64,000 bases of DNA, from positions 3,596,001 through 3,660,000 of the forward strand of contig JAWHQI010000064.1 of assembly GCA_033032865.1 (NCBI GenBank). The letters are read 5' to 3'. The stretch comes from Dactylorhiza incarnata. Its lineage: Eukaryota; Streptophyta; Magnoliopsida; Asparagales; Orchidaceae. The translations under genes and the position numbers were made by a program. Within the stretch, counting starts at the first letter, position 1; every line of letters begins with the position of its first letter. Under the pieces are notes generated by a model. That model ran no database searches. It was not told the origin of the DNA and worked only from the letters and a program-made list of their open reading frames with translations. Positions 10,457 through 20,682 of this stretch are shown here, piece by piece.

Positions 10457-11572
10457 ATGGCTTCCAGCTCTAAAGCCCGAAAGAGTACGTCGGAGGACGC
10501 ACATACTTCATATCAAGTTTATTCTGGAGTGGAGAAGGCTATTGTTGGGGTGGCCAAATACATCGAATTTGATTTGCCAAAACATGATCATATTTATGAT
10601 CGTCTTGCGAAGGCAGGTATTCTCTCAATAATCTCACCAGAGGGGTTTTCATCCTTTTTAATTCGTGAATTTTATAACCATTTGGAAGACCCAAATGTTA
10701 CGGAATTGGATGGAGGTGTGAGATCAAGGATCCAAGGTCAACATGTGGAAATAACACATGTTGATCTACGAGAGGAATTTGGACTAGTGATGAGTGAGAA
10801 TATGCCTGATATAGTGGAGAATTATCGGAAGGATAGAGATTGGACCCTAGTAAACATGAGTTTACATGGGAATCAGAAGAAAACTCTTACCACTGAAGTT
10901 ACCTCACTTACACCGGATGCTTACTTAGTCCAAGATATATTAAGGAATTCAGTGATGTTGAAGAGTGGAGACACAAGAAGCATTACTGCGCAGTTGACCC
11001 TCTTTACGTACTATATTATGGAGGATGAGCCTTTTGATATGGCAGACTTCATACTATCCCAGATTAGGTATACGTACAGATTGAAACATCCAAGATGGGT
11101 GAAGGTGCATACGCTGCCAATGGGGTTGGTAATTCAGCGTGTACTTTATAAGAAGTATGGATGGATTGTGCAAGACTCGTATTTTGATGATTGTTATCCG
11201 GAAATTTATTTCACGGGTTCAATGAAAGGGAAGAAGCCGCTTAGAAAAGCTCAACCGGGAATTGAGATTAGAGAGCCGAGCATTTCTAGGGCAGGATCAC
11301 TAAGGGAATCCATTGATGATTTGCGTGATTCGTTAGAGGATCACAAAAAGGAAGTGAAAAAGGATCGTAGTCGAATGCAGAAATTTATGAAGTTTCTTGT
11401 CAAAGGTCTGAAGTTGAAGCCAACGCCGGAGGAGGAGGCAGAATGGCAAGTTCCGGACGAGGAGCCGCCATGCCAATCGGTGAGGCAGACTCGCCGTGGC
11501 AAAGCCGTGAGACGAGGACCTCCAGAAGATTGTCCAGAGAGCAGCGGGGCTGGTTATGAAGATTCAGAGTAG
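10457..11572 (+). CDS. Antisense ORF within Copia-2, putative plant transposon protein
   Basis: 371 codons starting MASSSKARKSTSED, just after a likely splice acceptor; the frame is open further upstream, but that stretch is probably intron. It lies between pol and the 3' LTR on the strand opposite to gag-pol. Visible features: FLIREFYNHLEDPNVTELDG near residue 65, a central globular part with LTLFTYYIM and HTLPMGLVIQRVLYKKYGW, then a charged, probably helical segment (SLRESIDDLRDSLEDHKKEV) and an acidic/basic tail. The overall pattern resembles the 'putative plant transposon protein' family often seen as extra ORFs in plant LTR elements, but I am not certain of the family. No catalytic motif, signal peptide or membrane segment is apparent. 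It converges with pol, whose stop is at about 11854. Function unknown. Confidence 0.75.
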   Translation: MASSSKARKSTSEDAHTSYQVYSGVEKAIVGVAKYIEFDLPKHDHIYDRLAKAGILSIISPEGFSSFLIREFYNHLEDPNVTELDGGVRSRIQGQHVEITHVDLREEFGLVMSENMPDIVENYRKDRDWTLVNMSLHGNQKKTLTTEVTSLTPDAYLVQDILRNSVMLKSGDTRSITAQLTLFTYYIMEDEPFDMADFILSQIRYTYRLKHPRWVKVHTLPMGLVIQRVLYKKYGWIVQDSYFDDCYPEIYFTGSMKGKKPLRKAQPGIEIREPSISRAGSLRESIDDLRDSLEDHKKEVKKDRSRMQKFMKFLVKGLKLKPTPEEEAEWQVPDEEPPCQSVRQTRRGKAVRRGPPEDCPESSGAGYEDSE

Positions 11573-11598
11573 GTTTGTGTTGCTGCTGCTGCTGGGAG

Positions 11599-11641
11599 AT
11601 GTCGGAAAATTCCGACATCCACTGTCGCCTGGGCGACAGTG
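11599..11641. repeat. Palindrome pair 3' of the antisense gene
   Basis: ATGTCGGAAAATTCCGACAT (11599-11618) plus ACTGTCGCCTGGGCGACAGT (11621-11640), 27 bp past the antisense stop and about 210 bp from the converging pol stop. It could form hairpins between the two convergent genes. Confidence 0.9.
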
Positions 11642-11853
11642 AACTTCTTTTAAATTTCTGTTTTTGTTTAATGAACTTGATCCTTAAGTTGTTTCTACTG
11701 TTTTTATTTGAACAATATTGATGTAATATGAATGATGATGAATTTTGTTAAAGTTTTTGATGTTTTGGTTTTTATATTTTTGGCATTTTTGTATTTACAT
11801 TATTTATGTTTTAAAATTTTTTTTTTTGTTATAGGCTTTAAAAAGTGATATAT

Positions 11854-12804
11854 TCATTGTGAAATGTCTAGAATTCCCAATTCTAGCCTAAGCATAGAAA
11901 AACGGGAATCCGGTAAAGGTTTAGTGAATATATCCGCTAGTTGATTATCCGTGCCTATAAATGAAATTTTTATGTGGTTATTTTTAATATGATCTCTAAT
12001 AAAATGATGTCTCACATCAATATGCTTAGACCTTGTATGATGGACCGGGTTGTGTGTTAAATCAATTGCACTTTTATTATCACACCATAATTCAATAGTT
12101 TGTTGTTTAATATTAAAGTCTTCTAAGGTTTGTTTCATCCAAAGGGCTTGTGCACAACAACTACCCAGTGCGATGTATTCGGCTTCGGTGGTTGAGAGGG
12201 CAACAGAATTCTGTTTCCGACTCGACCATGAAATGAGTGAAGGGCCTAAAAAGTGACAAGTGCCACTAGTGCTTTTCCTATCTAGTGAACAACCGGCGTA
12301 ATCAGAATCAGAATAACCAAAAAGTGTAAAATCATCGCTATGAGGATACCACAAACCAAGTTTAGATGTGCCAATTAAATATCTAAAAATTCTTTTTACC
12401 GCTTTTAAATGTGATTCTTTGGGATCGGCTTGAAATCTAGCACATAAACAAACTGAAAACATAATATCCGGTCTAGAAGCAGTTAAATATAAAAGTGAAC
12501 CTATCATGCCTCTATATAAAGTTTGATCTATTGATATTCCAGTTTCATCTTTTCCTAATTTTAAAGATACACTCATAGGAGTATTTGCTTGTTTGAGATT
12601 TTCAAATCCAAATCGTTTTAAGACATCATGAATATATTTTGATTGGTTAATAAAAACTCCATCATGTTTTTGAACAATTTGAAATCCTAAGAAATATTTT
12701 AATTCCCCTACCATACTCATCTCAAATTCACTTTCCATCATTTTTACAACATAGTTACACAACTCTTCATTAGTGGTTCCAAAAATAATATCATCAACAT
12801 AAAT
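11854..12804 (-). pseudogene. Copia-2 pol 3' part: RT active site and RNase H
   Basis: Same frame as the upstream pol, separated from it by a single TAA at 12805-12807. It begins with the RT active site IYVDDIIFG, followed by the RT C-terminal part and RNase H with ALSTTEAEYIALGSC, LWCDNKSAI and HIDVRHHFIRD. Full length to a normal Copia end (GILDISQ). The TAA most simply arose from CAA (Gln). Confidence 0.9.
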
Positions 12805-14967
12805 TTATAAAACAATTAAATCATCATTTACTTGCTTAATGAAGAGTGTACAATCAACACCACCCATTTTAAAACCATTTTGTAATAAATATATAGTCAA
12901 TCTATCATACCATGCTCGTGGTGCTTGTTTTAAACCATACAAAGCTTTTAGCAATCTATATACGCGATTAGGAAATTTTTCATTTATAAATCCTGGGGGT
13001 TGTTCAACATAAACTTCTTCTTTAATCAACCCGTTTAAGAATGCAGTTTTAATATCCATTTGCAATAATTTAAATCTTTTATGGCTAGCAAATGCAACAA
13101 AAATTCTAACTGCTTCCAATCGTGCTACGGGTGCAAAAGTTTCATCAAAATCTACCCCTTCAATTTGATTATATCCTTTCGCTACAAGCCTAGCTTTGTT
13201 TCTAGTGACCCTAGAGTCACTATCTAATTTGTTTTTGAAAATCCATTTGACTCCTACCACTGGATGATCACTAGGTCTATCAACAAGAATCCAAACTTTA
13301 TTTCTTTCAAATTGATTAAGTTCTTCATTCATAGCTAGAAACCAAGATTCATCATTTAAAGCGGTGGCAACATCTTTTGGTTCGATATTTGAGACAAAAC
13401 ATAAATTTGAAAAGGTTTCATTTAAACTAGAACGCGTACGTACCCCACATAATGGTTCTCCAATAACAAGTTCTTGCGGATGATCTTTTGAGAATTGTAG
13501 CTCGGTTGGAGGTACATACCCTTCTCTTTCTTCTTCTTCTCTATCTTCTTCTCCTCTTTCTTCTTCTCTTTCTTCTCCTTTTTCTTCTTCATTTTCTCCA
13601 AGTTCTTCTTCATCATTCTCCACCGTGGGAAGGAGTTCATCTTCTTTTCCTGTAATTTTCCTTTCTACACATGAAGCAAACTCATCAAACCTAACATGAA
13701 TAGATTCTTCAACTATTTTTGTTCTCTTATTATAAACTCTATAGGCCTTGCTAGTTGAAGAATAACCAATGAAAATTCCTTCATCACATTTTTCATCAAA
13801 TTTGCCTAAGTTATCTTTTGTATTCAAAGTAAAGCATTTACAACCAAACACTTTAAAGTAAGATACATTTGGTTTTCTTTGAAAATAGATTTCATAAGGA
13901 GTTAATTGTAATGTGGGACGAATCATGACACGATTAATAATATAACATGCCGTACTAACTGCTTCGGCCCAAAAATATTTTGGCAATTTAAATTCACAAA
14001 GCATAGTACGTCCTAATTCTTGGAGTGTTCTATTTTTCCTCTCCACTACACCATTTTGCTGTGGTGTGCGTGGAGCGGAAAATTCATGTTTTATCCCAAA
14101 ATCATTACAATATGAAATAAATTTTTCATTATCGAACTCTCCTCCATGATCTGATCTAATGCATTTTACCTTTAGATCAACTTCATTTTGAATACGTGAA
14201 ATTAGTTTTACAAATTCATCAAAAGCATCAGATTTTGAATATAAAAACAAAGTCCAACAAAATCTAGAATAATCATCAATAATAACAAACGTATATTTTC
14301 TACCTCCTAGACTTTGTGTAGAAATTGGACCAAACAAGTCCATATGTAATAAATTCAAAGGTCTAGTGGTAGAAATGACATTTTTGCTTTTAAAAGATGA
14401 TTTTGTAAATTTTCCCTTTTGGCATGGTGAACATAATGAGGATAGCTTTCCATTCAAATTTGGTAATCCTTTTATTATTTTATTTTTAGAAAGCTTTACT
14501 ATGCGTTTAGCACTAGAATGTCCTAGTCTCCTATGCCATAATTCAAGTTCATCATTCTTTGAAATGAAACATTTAAGTGTAGAATGAGATAAATCATGAA
14601 AAGTGATTGTATAGACATTGTTTATTCTTGGTGCAGTAAGTACGATTTCGTTTGTTTTAGAATCAATAATTTTGCAAAGGTTTGAGCTAGAGTCAAATAA
14701 AACATTTAGATTTTTATCACATAGTTGACTAATAGAAATTAAATTATGTTTCAAACCTTTAACATATAAAACATTTGAAATTTTAAATTCTTCGTTACCT
14801 ACTACTCCAATGCCTTTGACTTTACCCTTTCCATTATCTCCAAATGTCACTGTTCCACTTTTCTTCATCTCCAGGCTAAGGAACTTTGATTTATCGCCCG
14901 TCATGTGTTTTGAACATCCAGAGTCCAAATACCACACGTCTTTCTTGTTCCTAGCCTGCACGCATAC
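12805..14967 (-). CDS. Copia-2 pol 5' part: protease, integrase, RT fingers
   Basis: It continues in the gag frame two codons after the gag stop. Domains in order: protease [17 protein letters not shown]-pre-integrase ELWHRRLGH; integrase with [15 protein letters not shown] and VVERKNRT (DDE intact); a Glu/Lys-rich acidic stretch of about 35 residues, visible as a CTT/TTC-rich run near 13520-13620; RT up to [16 protein letters not shown]. It ends at a TAA just before the YVDD motif. I see no internal frameshift. Confidence 0.92.
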   Translation of the reverse strand, partial: VCVQARNKKDVWYLDSGCSKHMTGDKSKFLSLEMKKSGTVTFGDNGKGKVKGIGVVGNEEFKISNVLYVKGLKHNLISISQLCDKNLNVLFDSSSNLCKIIDSKTNEIVLTAPRINNVYTITFHDLSHSTLKCFISKNDELELWHRRLGHSSAKRIVKLSKNKIIKGLPNLNGKLSSLCSPCQKGKFTKSSFKSKNVISTTRPLNLLHMDLFGPISTQSLGGRKYTFVIIDDYSRFCWTLFLYSKSDAFDEFVKLISRIQNEVDLKVKCIRSDHGGEFDNEKFISYCNDFGIKHEFSAPRTPQQNGVVERKNRTLQELGRTMLCEFKLPKYFWAEAVSTACYIINRVMIRPTLQLTPYEIYFQRKPNVSYFKVFGCKCFTLNTKDNLGKFDEKCDEGIFIGYSSTSKAYRVYNKRTKIVEESIHVRFDEFASCVERKITGKEDELLPTVENDEEELGENEEEKGEEREEERGEEDREEEEREGYVPPTELQFSKDHPQELVIGEPLCGVRTRSSLNETFSNLCFVSNIEPKDVATALNDESWFLAMNEELNQFERNKVWILVDRPSDHPVVGVKWIFKNKLDSDSRVTRNKARLVAKGYNQIEGVDFDETFAPVARLEAVRIFVAFASHKRFKLLQMDIKTAFLNGLIKEEVYVEQPPGFINEKFPNRVYRLLKALYGLKQAPRAWYDRLTIYLLQNGFKMGGVDCTLFIKQVNDDLIVL

Positions 14968-16932
14968 CTAAAAAGATGATGAGAGTAAAGATCTGGTTAC
15001 CCAAGTGGTCGATCCCATTGTATAGGTGGACGCCTTAGGTACCCAGATTTGTTTAACAGTAGCTTTTCCTTTCTTCCAACATGAGCCCGAGATGTGACCA
15101 AATCGATGACATTTGGCACACACAATGAATGGTGAGGAACCATTTTTCAATGGTTTCTCTGGACTTTTGCTGGTGGAAGCATCTTTATGAGTGGACTTAG
15201 AAAAATTTGTATTTTTAGAAATAAGATTTCTGAACCTGGAGCTGTCGCCGGTTCCGACAGTAGCTGTCGGAAATTTCCGACAGCCTCCAGAGCTTCCAGA
15301 AATGTATCCTAGTCCAAATTTTGCTGTACCATGGCATTGGTTGGCTAATAGCATATCCAGTGATTTTTTCCCAACACCAAATTTTCTAATAGCCATGATC
15401 AACTCATTTACTTTGGATTTTAGAATTGAATTTTCTTTTACTATCATGCCACATCTATTTGCAAAAATTTTCTTATAATTATCTAATTGAGAATGAGAAG
15501 TTTTAACAACTTTTTCTAAGTCCCTTTTCTCTTTTACAAGTAGATCAAATTTTTGATCGGACTTAGAAATAGTAGTTTCAAGTTCTTTTATCGTTGTCGA
15601 AGAATGATCACACTCTTGACAAAAAATCTTCTCTTTCCCAATAGATTCCAACTTATTTGATAGTTTTTTATTTGCTTTTGAAAGACCTTCATTTTCAGAT
15701 TTTAGAAAATCAATTTTCTTTAAGCTTTTATCTAAAACTTTGCATGTTTTCATAAATTCAGAATATAACTCATCATAAGATGGAGGCGTTACCTCAGTGT
15801 CGCTTTGGACACTGCAGTCGTCTTCAGATGTAATGCTGTCTTTTGCCATCAAGCATAGATTAGCCTCCTCTTCCTCCTGTGTTGAGGGATCACTTTCTTC
15901 ACCAGACGAAGAATCATCCCAAGTCTCTGCCTTTAACACTTTCTTCCTTTTATCGTGCCTCTTTGCTTTTTGCTCTTTCAGATACTTTGGGCACTTGCTT
16001 CTGATATGACCAATCTTCTTGCAATGGTAGCACTCCGGTGGCGGACGCTCCTCTTCATTCTCCATTTTTCCTTTGCCTTTTTGGTAGGCAAAATCCTTCT
16101 TTTTGAAAAACTTTTTAAATGAGTTTCTCCTCTCCGGATTTCTCATAAACTTCTTAAAATTTCTCACAAACAATCCTTCTTCATCTTCATCACTTTCTTC
16201 AGTCTCACTCTCAATTTCCTTTTTAGATTTCAACGCCAAGCTTTTCTTTTTGGGCTCCAAATTATACTCTTGGCTTTGAATCTTCAACTCAACTTCATGG
16301 GTTTTTAGATTCCCAATGAGACTTTCCAATTGTAAGGTCTTAAGATCATGTGACTCAGAAATTGCAGTCACTTTTGGATTGAACTTCGGGGGAAGTGATC
16401 TTAAGATTTTTCTAACTAAATCTCCATTTGAAAAAACCTTACCCAACACCTTTGAATCGTTCACGATTTTAGTGAATCGTGTGTACATTGTGTCAATTTC
16501 TTCATCCACCTCCATTTTGAATCTTTCGAACTCAGACTCCAATTGAAATAGCTTTGAATCCTTTACCTGCGAAGTACCTTCATGAGTAATTTCTAAAAGA
16601 TTCCAAATATCAAAAGCAGTATCACAAGCACAGACTCTATTAAACTCAGTGCGATCTAGTGCGCAAAATAAGGCATTCATGGCCTTTGCATTGTTTTTGC
16701 ATTTTAATTTATCATTATCATCCCACTTGTCTTTGGGTTTTTCCATAGTTACATCTCCTAGAACAAATGTTGGAGAAGTGTAACTAGTTTCTACCATATT
16801 CCAGACTTCTATATCTAAAGCAATTAGAAAACAACGCATACGTGTTTTCCAATAATTATAGTCCGTGCCCGTGAAAAGTGGTGGCCTACTAATTCCTTGT
16901 CCCTCAACGAACGCGTGATCGTTGTGCGCCAT
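14968..16932 (-). CDS. Copia-2 gag, Sirevirus-like, with an embedded palindrome module
   Basis: The ATG at 16932 gives MAHNDHAFVEGQ; upstream in-frame codons belong to the PBS region. 654 residues. UBN2-type gag domain (about 15-225), acidic and basic stretches, CCHC knuckle CYHCKKIGHIRSKC (about 301-314), a long helical/coiled-coil region (about 390-490), a second knuckle CAKCHRFGHISGSC (about 605-618) and a TAG stop at 14968. Residues about 549-565 (GGCRKFPTATVGTGDSS) are encoded by the family palindrome. The TAG is in frame with pol; its context (TAG GTA) is not the classic strong readthrough context, so gag-pol expression is unclear. Confidence 0.92.
   Translation of the reverse strand: MAHNDHAFVEGQGISRPPLFTGTDYNYWKTRMRCFLIALDIEVWNMVETSYTSPTFVLGDVTMEKPKDKWDDNDKLKCKNNAKAMNALFCALDRTEFNRVCACDTAFDIWNLLEITHEGTSQVKDSKLFQLESEFERFKMEVDEEIDTMYTRFTKIVNDSKVLGKVFSNGDLVRKILRSLPPKFNPKVTAISESHDLKTLQLESLIGNLKTHEVELKIQSQEYNLEPKKKSLALKSKKEIESETEESDEDEEGLFVRNFKKFMRNPERRNSFKKFFKKKDFAYQKGKGKMENEEERPPPECYHCKKIGHIRSKCPKYLKEQKAKRHDKRKKVLKAETWDDSSSGEESDPSTQEEEEANLCLMAKDSITSEDDCSVQSDTEVTPPSYDELYSEFMKTCKVLDKSLKKIDFLKSENEGLSKANKKLSNKLESIGKEKIFCQECDHSSTTIKELETTISKSDQKFDLLVKEKRDLEKVVKTSHSQLDNYKKIFANRCGMIVKENSILKSKVNELIMAIRKFGVGKKSLDMLLANQCHGTAKFGLGYISGSSGGCRKFPTATVGTGDSSRFRNLISKNTNFSKSTHKDASTSKSPEKPLKNGSSPFIVCAKCHRFGHISGSCWKKGKATVKQIWVPKASTYTMGSTTWVTRSLLSSSF
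15242..15283. repeat. Palindrome module within the gag coding region
   Basis: CTGTCGCCGGTTCCGACAG (15242-15260) and CTGTCGGAAATTTCCGACAG (15264-15283). The second is identical to the LTR and promoter copies, although this stretch is translated in frame in gag. Confidence 0.92.
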
Positions 16933-16967
16933 TACTCCCGGTGGTAAAACCGTTTTGGAGTAACCTC

Positions 16968-16979
16968 GCTTTGATACCA
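16968..16979 (-). other. Copia-2 primer-binding site
   Basis: Minus-strand TGGTATCAAAGC, two bases from the 5' LTR. One base differs from the usual TGGTATCAGAGC. Confidence 0.88.
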
Positions 16980-16981
16980 CT

Positions 16982-18227
16982 TGTTGGATCCTGTGGCGCC
17001 CTTAGAGGGGGGGTGAATAAGGGTGTGTTTAAATTTGTAATTTTTACTTAATAATTTTAAGACAATTTTACTTTAATAAAAAGTTTCTTAAAAATTAACA
17101 AAGCAATTTTTGTATAATACCAAGCACAAATTTCTAAGATAAAAATTTAAGCAAACCAATTTGCGATTAGTGAGAAGATCATCATTTTATTTATCATGAA
17201 ATTTGCATACAAATAAAAATGATCTTAACAATGCTTAAGATCAAGGCACAATGATAATATGTAAATACAATATTTTTGATTTACCAATCCTTCTCACAAG
17301 GATCGGAAGGCTATCGCTTGTCTTTCCCAAGACAAAGCCCAAGCCTATCCTCTAGATCTTCCCAAGATCTAGACGTAGCACACAAGGCCACGATTTCCCA
17401 CCAAGCCACGCAAGGACTTGGACGCTCCGCACAAGGAAGCGCTTTTCCCCTAAGCCGCGCAAGGACTTAGACGCCGCACGCAAGACGACGATTTCTTCCC
17501 CAATACAAAATGAAATATGAGTAAATGAAAATACAATATAAAAAAAAAAGACAACTCCCTAGAAATTCAGATCTCTGAATGGATTGTTGAAGCCTCGAGA
17601 TGATCGTTGATGGAGTGGCGCGCCCGATCTCGTCTTCAATCTTCAATCCTTCTTTTCACAATTAGGAGTTGAGGAGGTTCTGGAGCTCTCTGGTTCGTAT
17701 GCACTCAGGTAGGGACTGGAAATCTCCAAAGCTTGGAATGCACGAACCAAAGGCACCATTTTATAGACTTTCACTGTCGCCTGGGCGACAGTCACTGTCG
17801 GAAATTTCCGACAGCGCCAAACTGCCTCGGTCGTGCCGTCGAGCCGTCGTGTGGGCAGTTGCTGGAATCGTGGAGCTGTCACTGGGGCGACATCGATGTC
17901 GGAATTCCGATAGCGCAAAACCGTCGGTCGTGGGTGAAGTCGTGGGCAGTTGATGTAACCGCTGAGCTGTCGCCTGGGCGACATCGCTGTCGGATTTCCG
18001 ACAGCTCAATACTGCCGATTGCTGTTCTAACCGCTGAGCTGTCGCCTGGGCGACAGTGGGTGTCGGAATTTTCCGACAGTGAAAATTTCCCACAATCAAT
18101 TTTTGCTCCATGAGAATTGTGAACATTGCATACCTGTTATCTGCACACCATTAACAAAAATAGGATCAAATACAAACAGGACTTTGTTATTATCAAACCG
18201 GAGGAGTGCGAAACGCATGCTCCAACA
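16982..18227 (-). repeat. Copia-2 5' LTR
   Basis: 1,246 bp, near identical to 7189-8433. By eye the differences include A/G near 17586, G/A in the second module, one inserted C in the third module (17974 region) and G/A near 18177. It holds the palindrome cluster (about 17771-18080) and a TATA box (about 17757-17767). Confidence 0.95.
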
Positions 18228-18232
18228 CATTT

Positions 18233-19673
18233 GCCTAAAGGGAAGAGAGCTTTGAAGAACAAGTGGGTCTTCAAGCTGAAGTTGGATGAAAGTCTCTCTC
18301 AGCCGAGGTACAAGGCGAGACTTGTTGTGAAAGGTTTCAGTCAGAAACAGGGTATTGATTTTGATGAGATTTTTTCCCCAGTTGTGAAGATGTCCTCTAT
18401 CAGACTGGTGTTGGGTATGGCTGCTTCCATGGATCTTGAAGTCGAGCAGATGGACGTCAAGACGGCATTTTTGCATGGTGATTTGGAGGAAGAGCTATAC
18501 ATGGAGCAGCCCGAAGGCTTTGTGGCTAAGGGGAAGCATCATCTGGTCTGCCGGCTCAAGAAGAGCCTTTATGGGTTGAAGCAGGCACCCAGGCAGTGGT
18601 ATAGGAAATTTGACTCGTTTGTGATGAAGAGCAAATTCCAACGGACCAGGGCTGATCACTGCGTGTATGTGAAGAGGACTGAGAAGACGTTTACTATTCT
18701 GCTGTTGTACGTAGATGATATGCTGATTGTTGGGGATGACAAGGCAAGCATAGCTGAGTTGAAGAAGGAGCTCGGTGAGTCCTTTGAAATGAAGGATTTG
18801 GGACCGGCGAGGAAGATTCTTGGAATGAAAATCACCAGGGACAGGAGTGCCGGTCAACTATGGCTATCTCAGTCTGAGTATGTGGAGAAAGTGCTGAAGA
18901 GGTTCTTGATGGACAAGGTAAAACCCGTTGCTACTCCTTTAGCCGGGCACTTCAGACTTTCTAGTTCTCAAAGTCCTTCATCTGAGGAGGAGGTGGAAGA
19001 GATGAGTCATATCCCTTATGCATCTGCAGTAGGGAGTTTGATGTATGCTATGGTCTGCACTAGGCCAGACATAGCTCATGTTGTGGGATCCGTGAGCCGT
19101 TACTTGGCAAACCCAGGGAAAGATCACTGGAGTGCTGTGAAATGGATATTCCGTTATCTCCGAGGTACCTCAGACCTTTGCTTAAAGTTTGGTAGAGGTC
19201 CACCAGAACTTATTGGGTACTCGGACTCGGATATGTTAGGAGATGTTGACACGAGGAGATCCACTTCTGGATTCGTGGTCACATTTGCAAGGGGAGCAGT
19301 GTCATGGCAGTCAAGGCTTCAGAAGTGCGTGGCATTGTCAACAACGGAGGCTGAATATATTGCGTTGACTGAGGCGTCAAAGGAGCTTTTTTGGATGAAG
19401 AAGTTCATGCTTGAGCTTGGTCTCCGACAGGACGTGTACACAGTATTTTGTGACAGTCAGAGTGCTATATTCTTGACCAAGAATCCCGCCTTTCACTCCA
19501 GGATGAAGCACATCGACGTGAAGTATCACTGGATCCAGGATGCAGTCGAGGAGAAGCTGTTGGTGGTGGAGAAGATCCACACGGATGAAAACCCTTTGGA
19601 TATGTTGACAAAGGTTGTCCCAAGGGAGAAGCATAATTTTTGCCGACGGTCGATCAGCATGATGTCCACTTGA
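18233..19673 (+). CDS. Copia-1 gag-pol, 3' part: RT and RNase H
   Basis: Resumes the 4682-7188 frame directly after the second CATTT. It has the RT motifs KARLVVKGFSQKQGIDF, VDVKTAFLHGDL-type (DVKTAFLHGDLEEELYMEQP) and LLYVDDMLIVG, then RNase H with ALSTTEAEYIALTEASKE, FCDSQSAIFL and HIDVKYHWIQD. It stops at 19673, a normal distance before the PPT. No stop or frameshift is seen, so only the Copia-2 insertion disables this gene. Confidence 0.93.
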
Positions 19674-19707
19674 AGGAGTCAAGGTGGAGGACTCCCCTTT
19701 ATGGTCT

Positions 19708-19719
19708 GAAGGGGGAGTT
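19708..19719 (+). other. Copia-1 polypurine tract
   Basis: GAAGGGGGAGTT immediately before the 3' LTR. Confidence 0.9.
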
Positions 19720-20677
19720 TGTTGGGGTTCAGCCCCTAAAGGGCCATTTTTGTGAAAATTTGTGTTCCAGAATTTTAGGTTGCAACCTGGTAAATTTGCA
19801 CGTTGCAACGCGCTAGGCTCTGTCCTTGCTTTTGTGAAGGAAAAATTTGGACAGATTTTTGGTTTTTTTGGTTCAACTGAACCGGGCTGGTTCAGCTTTT
19901 GGCGTGAAACAGTTTTGGAGGGGTTAGGGTTAAATTATCATTATTCTATCCCTCTCCATTATTCTTCCCGATCAGAAATTAGCCGCCTCTCTCTCTCCCG
20001 TTTTCTGAAATTGCCGCCCCTCCCCTTCTCTCTTTCTCTCGATCTTGGAGAGAGACGCCGGTGAGTGGAGGAGCCACTATCGCCGCCGACTTGGTGAGGG
20101 CTGTCGCCGCCAGTTCTTGGAGAGGGGGTTGCCGCCGCCGATTTGAGGAGAGTGCCGCCGACTTGTTGTTGGAGAAGGTGAGGGCTGCTGCCCTTTGTGG
20201 AGGTTGTTGCCTCAGTTTGCCGCAGATAGTGGAGAGTGTTGCGGACGCCGTTGCCGTTGCCGGAAAGAGGAGGTGCTTCCTCCAGTTTGCTTGGAGTTTT
20301 CTTCACCGTTTTCAAAGACCACTTCGTCTTCGGATTAAGGTGTTCTCTTTCTCGTTTTCGCTTGCTATTTTGCTTGAAAAGAGAGTAGGGTTTTATCCTA
20401 TTGTAGAGAAGTTGTGTGCTTAACTTTGTGGTGGAGAGAAGGTTGGATTTGTTTGTCAAATCCGGGTGGGCATTATAGGTTTGGGCAAACTTAGATTATT
20501 GTTGTAATCCTTATTTATTATAGTGGATTTTGTTGTGCCGTGCCCCGTGGTTTTTGACCTTCAAGTGGTGAAGGTTTTCCACGTATATCTCTGTGTTTGT
20601 GTGTTTGTTTTTCTCAGGTTTTGTTTGCTCTATTGATCGGTGGGAGACGTCGCTATAGGCGACCTTCATTCCCTACA
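19720..20677 (+). repeat. Copia-1 3' LTR
   Basis: 958 bp. It lacks a 12-13 bp TTTGTTGG-rich stretch present near 4433-4446 of the 5' LTR and has about nine single-base differences. The target duplication GTCAC follows at 20678-20682. Confidence 0.95.
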
Positions 20678-20682
20678 GTCAC

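Larger units (their letters stand above)
7189..18227 (-). mobile_element. Copia-2, Sirevirus-like Copia element with an antisense gene
   Basis: Reverse-strand element inserted in the Copia-1 pol gene. Target duplications CATTT at 7184-7188 and 18228-18232 are exact. Read 5' to 3' on the minus strand: 5' LTR (16982-18227), PBS, gag, pol, a non-coding stretch holding an oppositely oriented gene (9804-11572), repeated polypurine tracts, 3' LTR (7189-8433). The large gag with a long coiled-coil tail, the acidic region between integrase and RT, and multiple PPT-like tracts fit Sireviruses. By eye the LTRs differ at only about four places in about 1,245 bp, so the insertion is very recent. Confidence 0.93.
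3548..20677 (+). mobile_element. Copia-1, Ty1/Copia LTR retrotransposon (TNT1-94-like)
   Basis: Bounded by LTRs 3548-4517 and 19720-20677, both TG...CA, with the exact duplication GTCAC at 3543-3547 and 20678-20682 inside the MULE transposase. It has a PBS, a single gag-pol frame and a PPT. Copia-2 (7189-18227) sits inside the pol gene. Removing Copia-2 and one CATTT copy restores the reading-frame phase exactly, so Copia-1 was probably an intact element when it was hit. The LTRs differ at about ten places by eye, including one 12-13 bp indel. Confidence 0.95.

Noticed and set aside
10457..11572. The Copia-2 extra ORF as an envelope-like gene
   Set aside because: It is on the opposite strand to gag-pol and has no signal peptide or transmembrane segment, unlike Sirevirus env-like ORFs.
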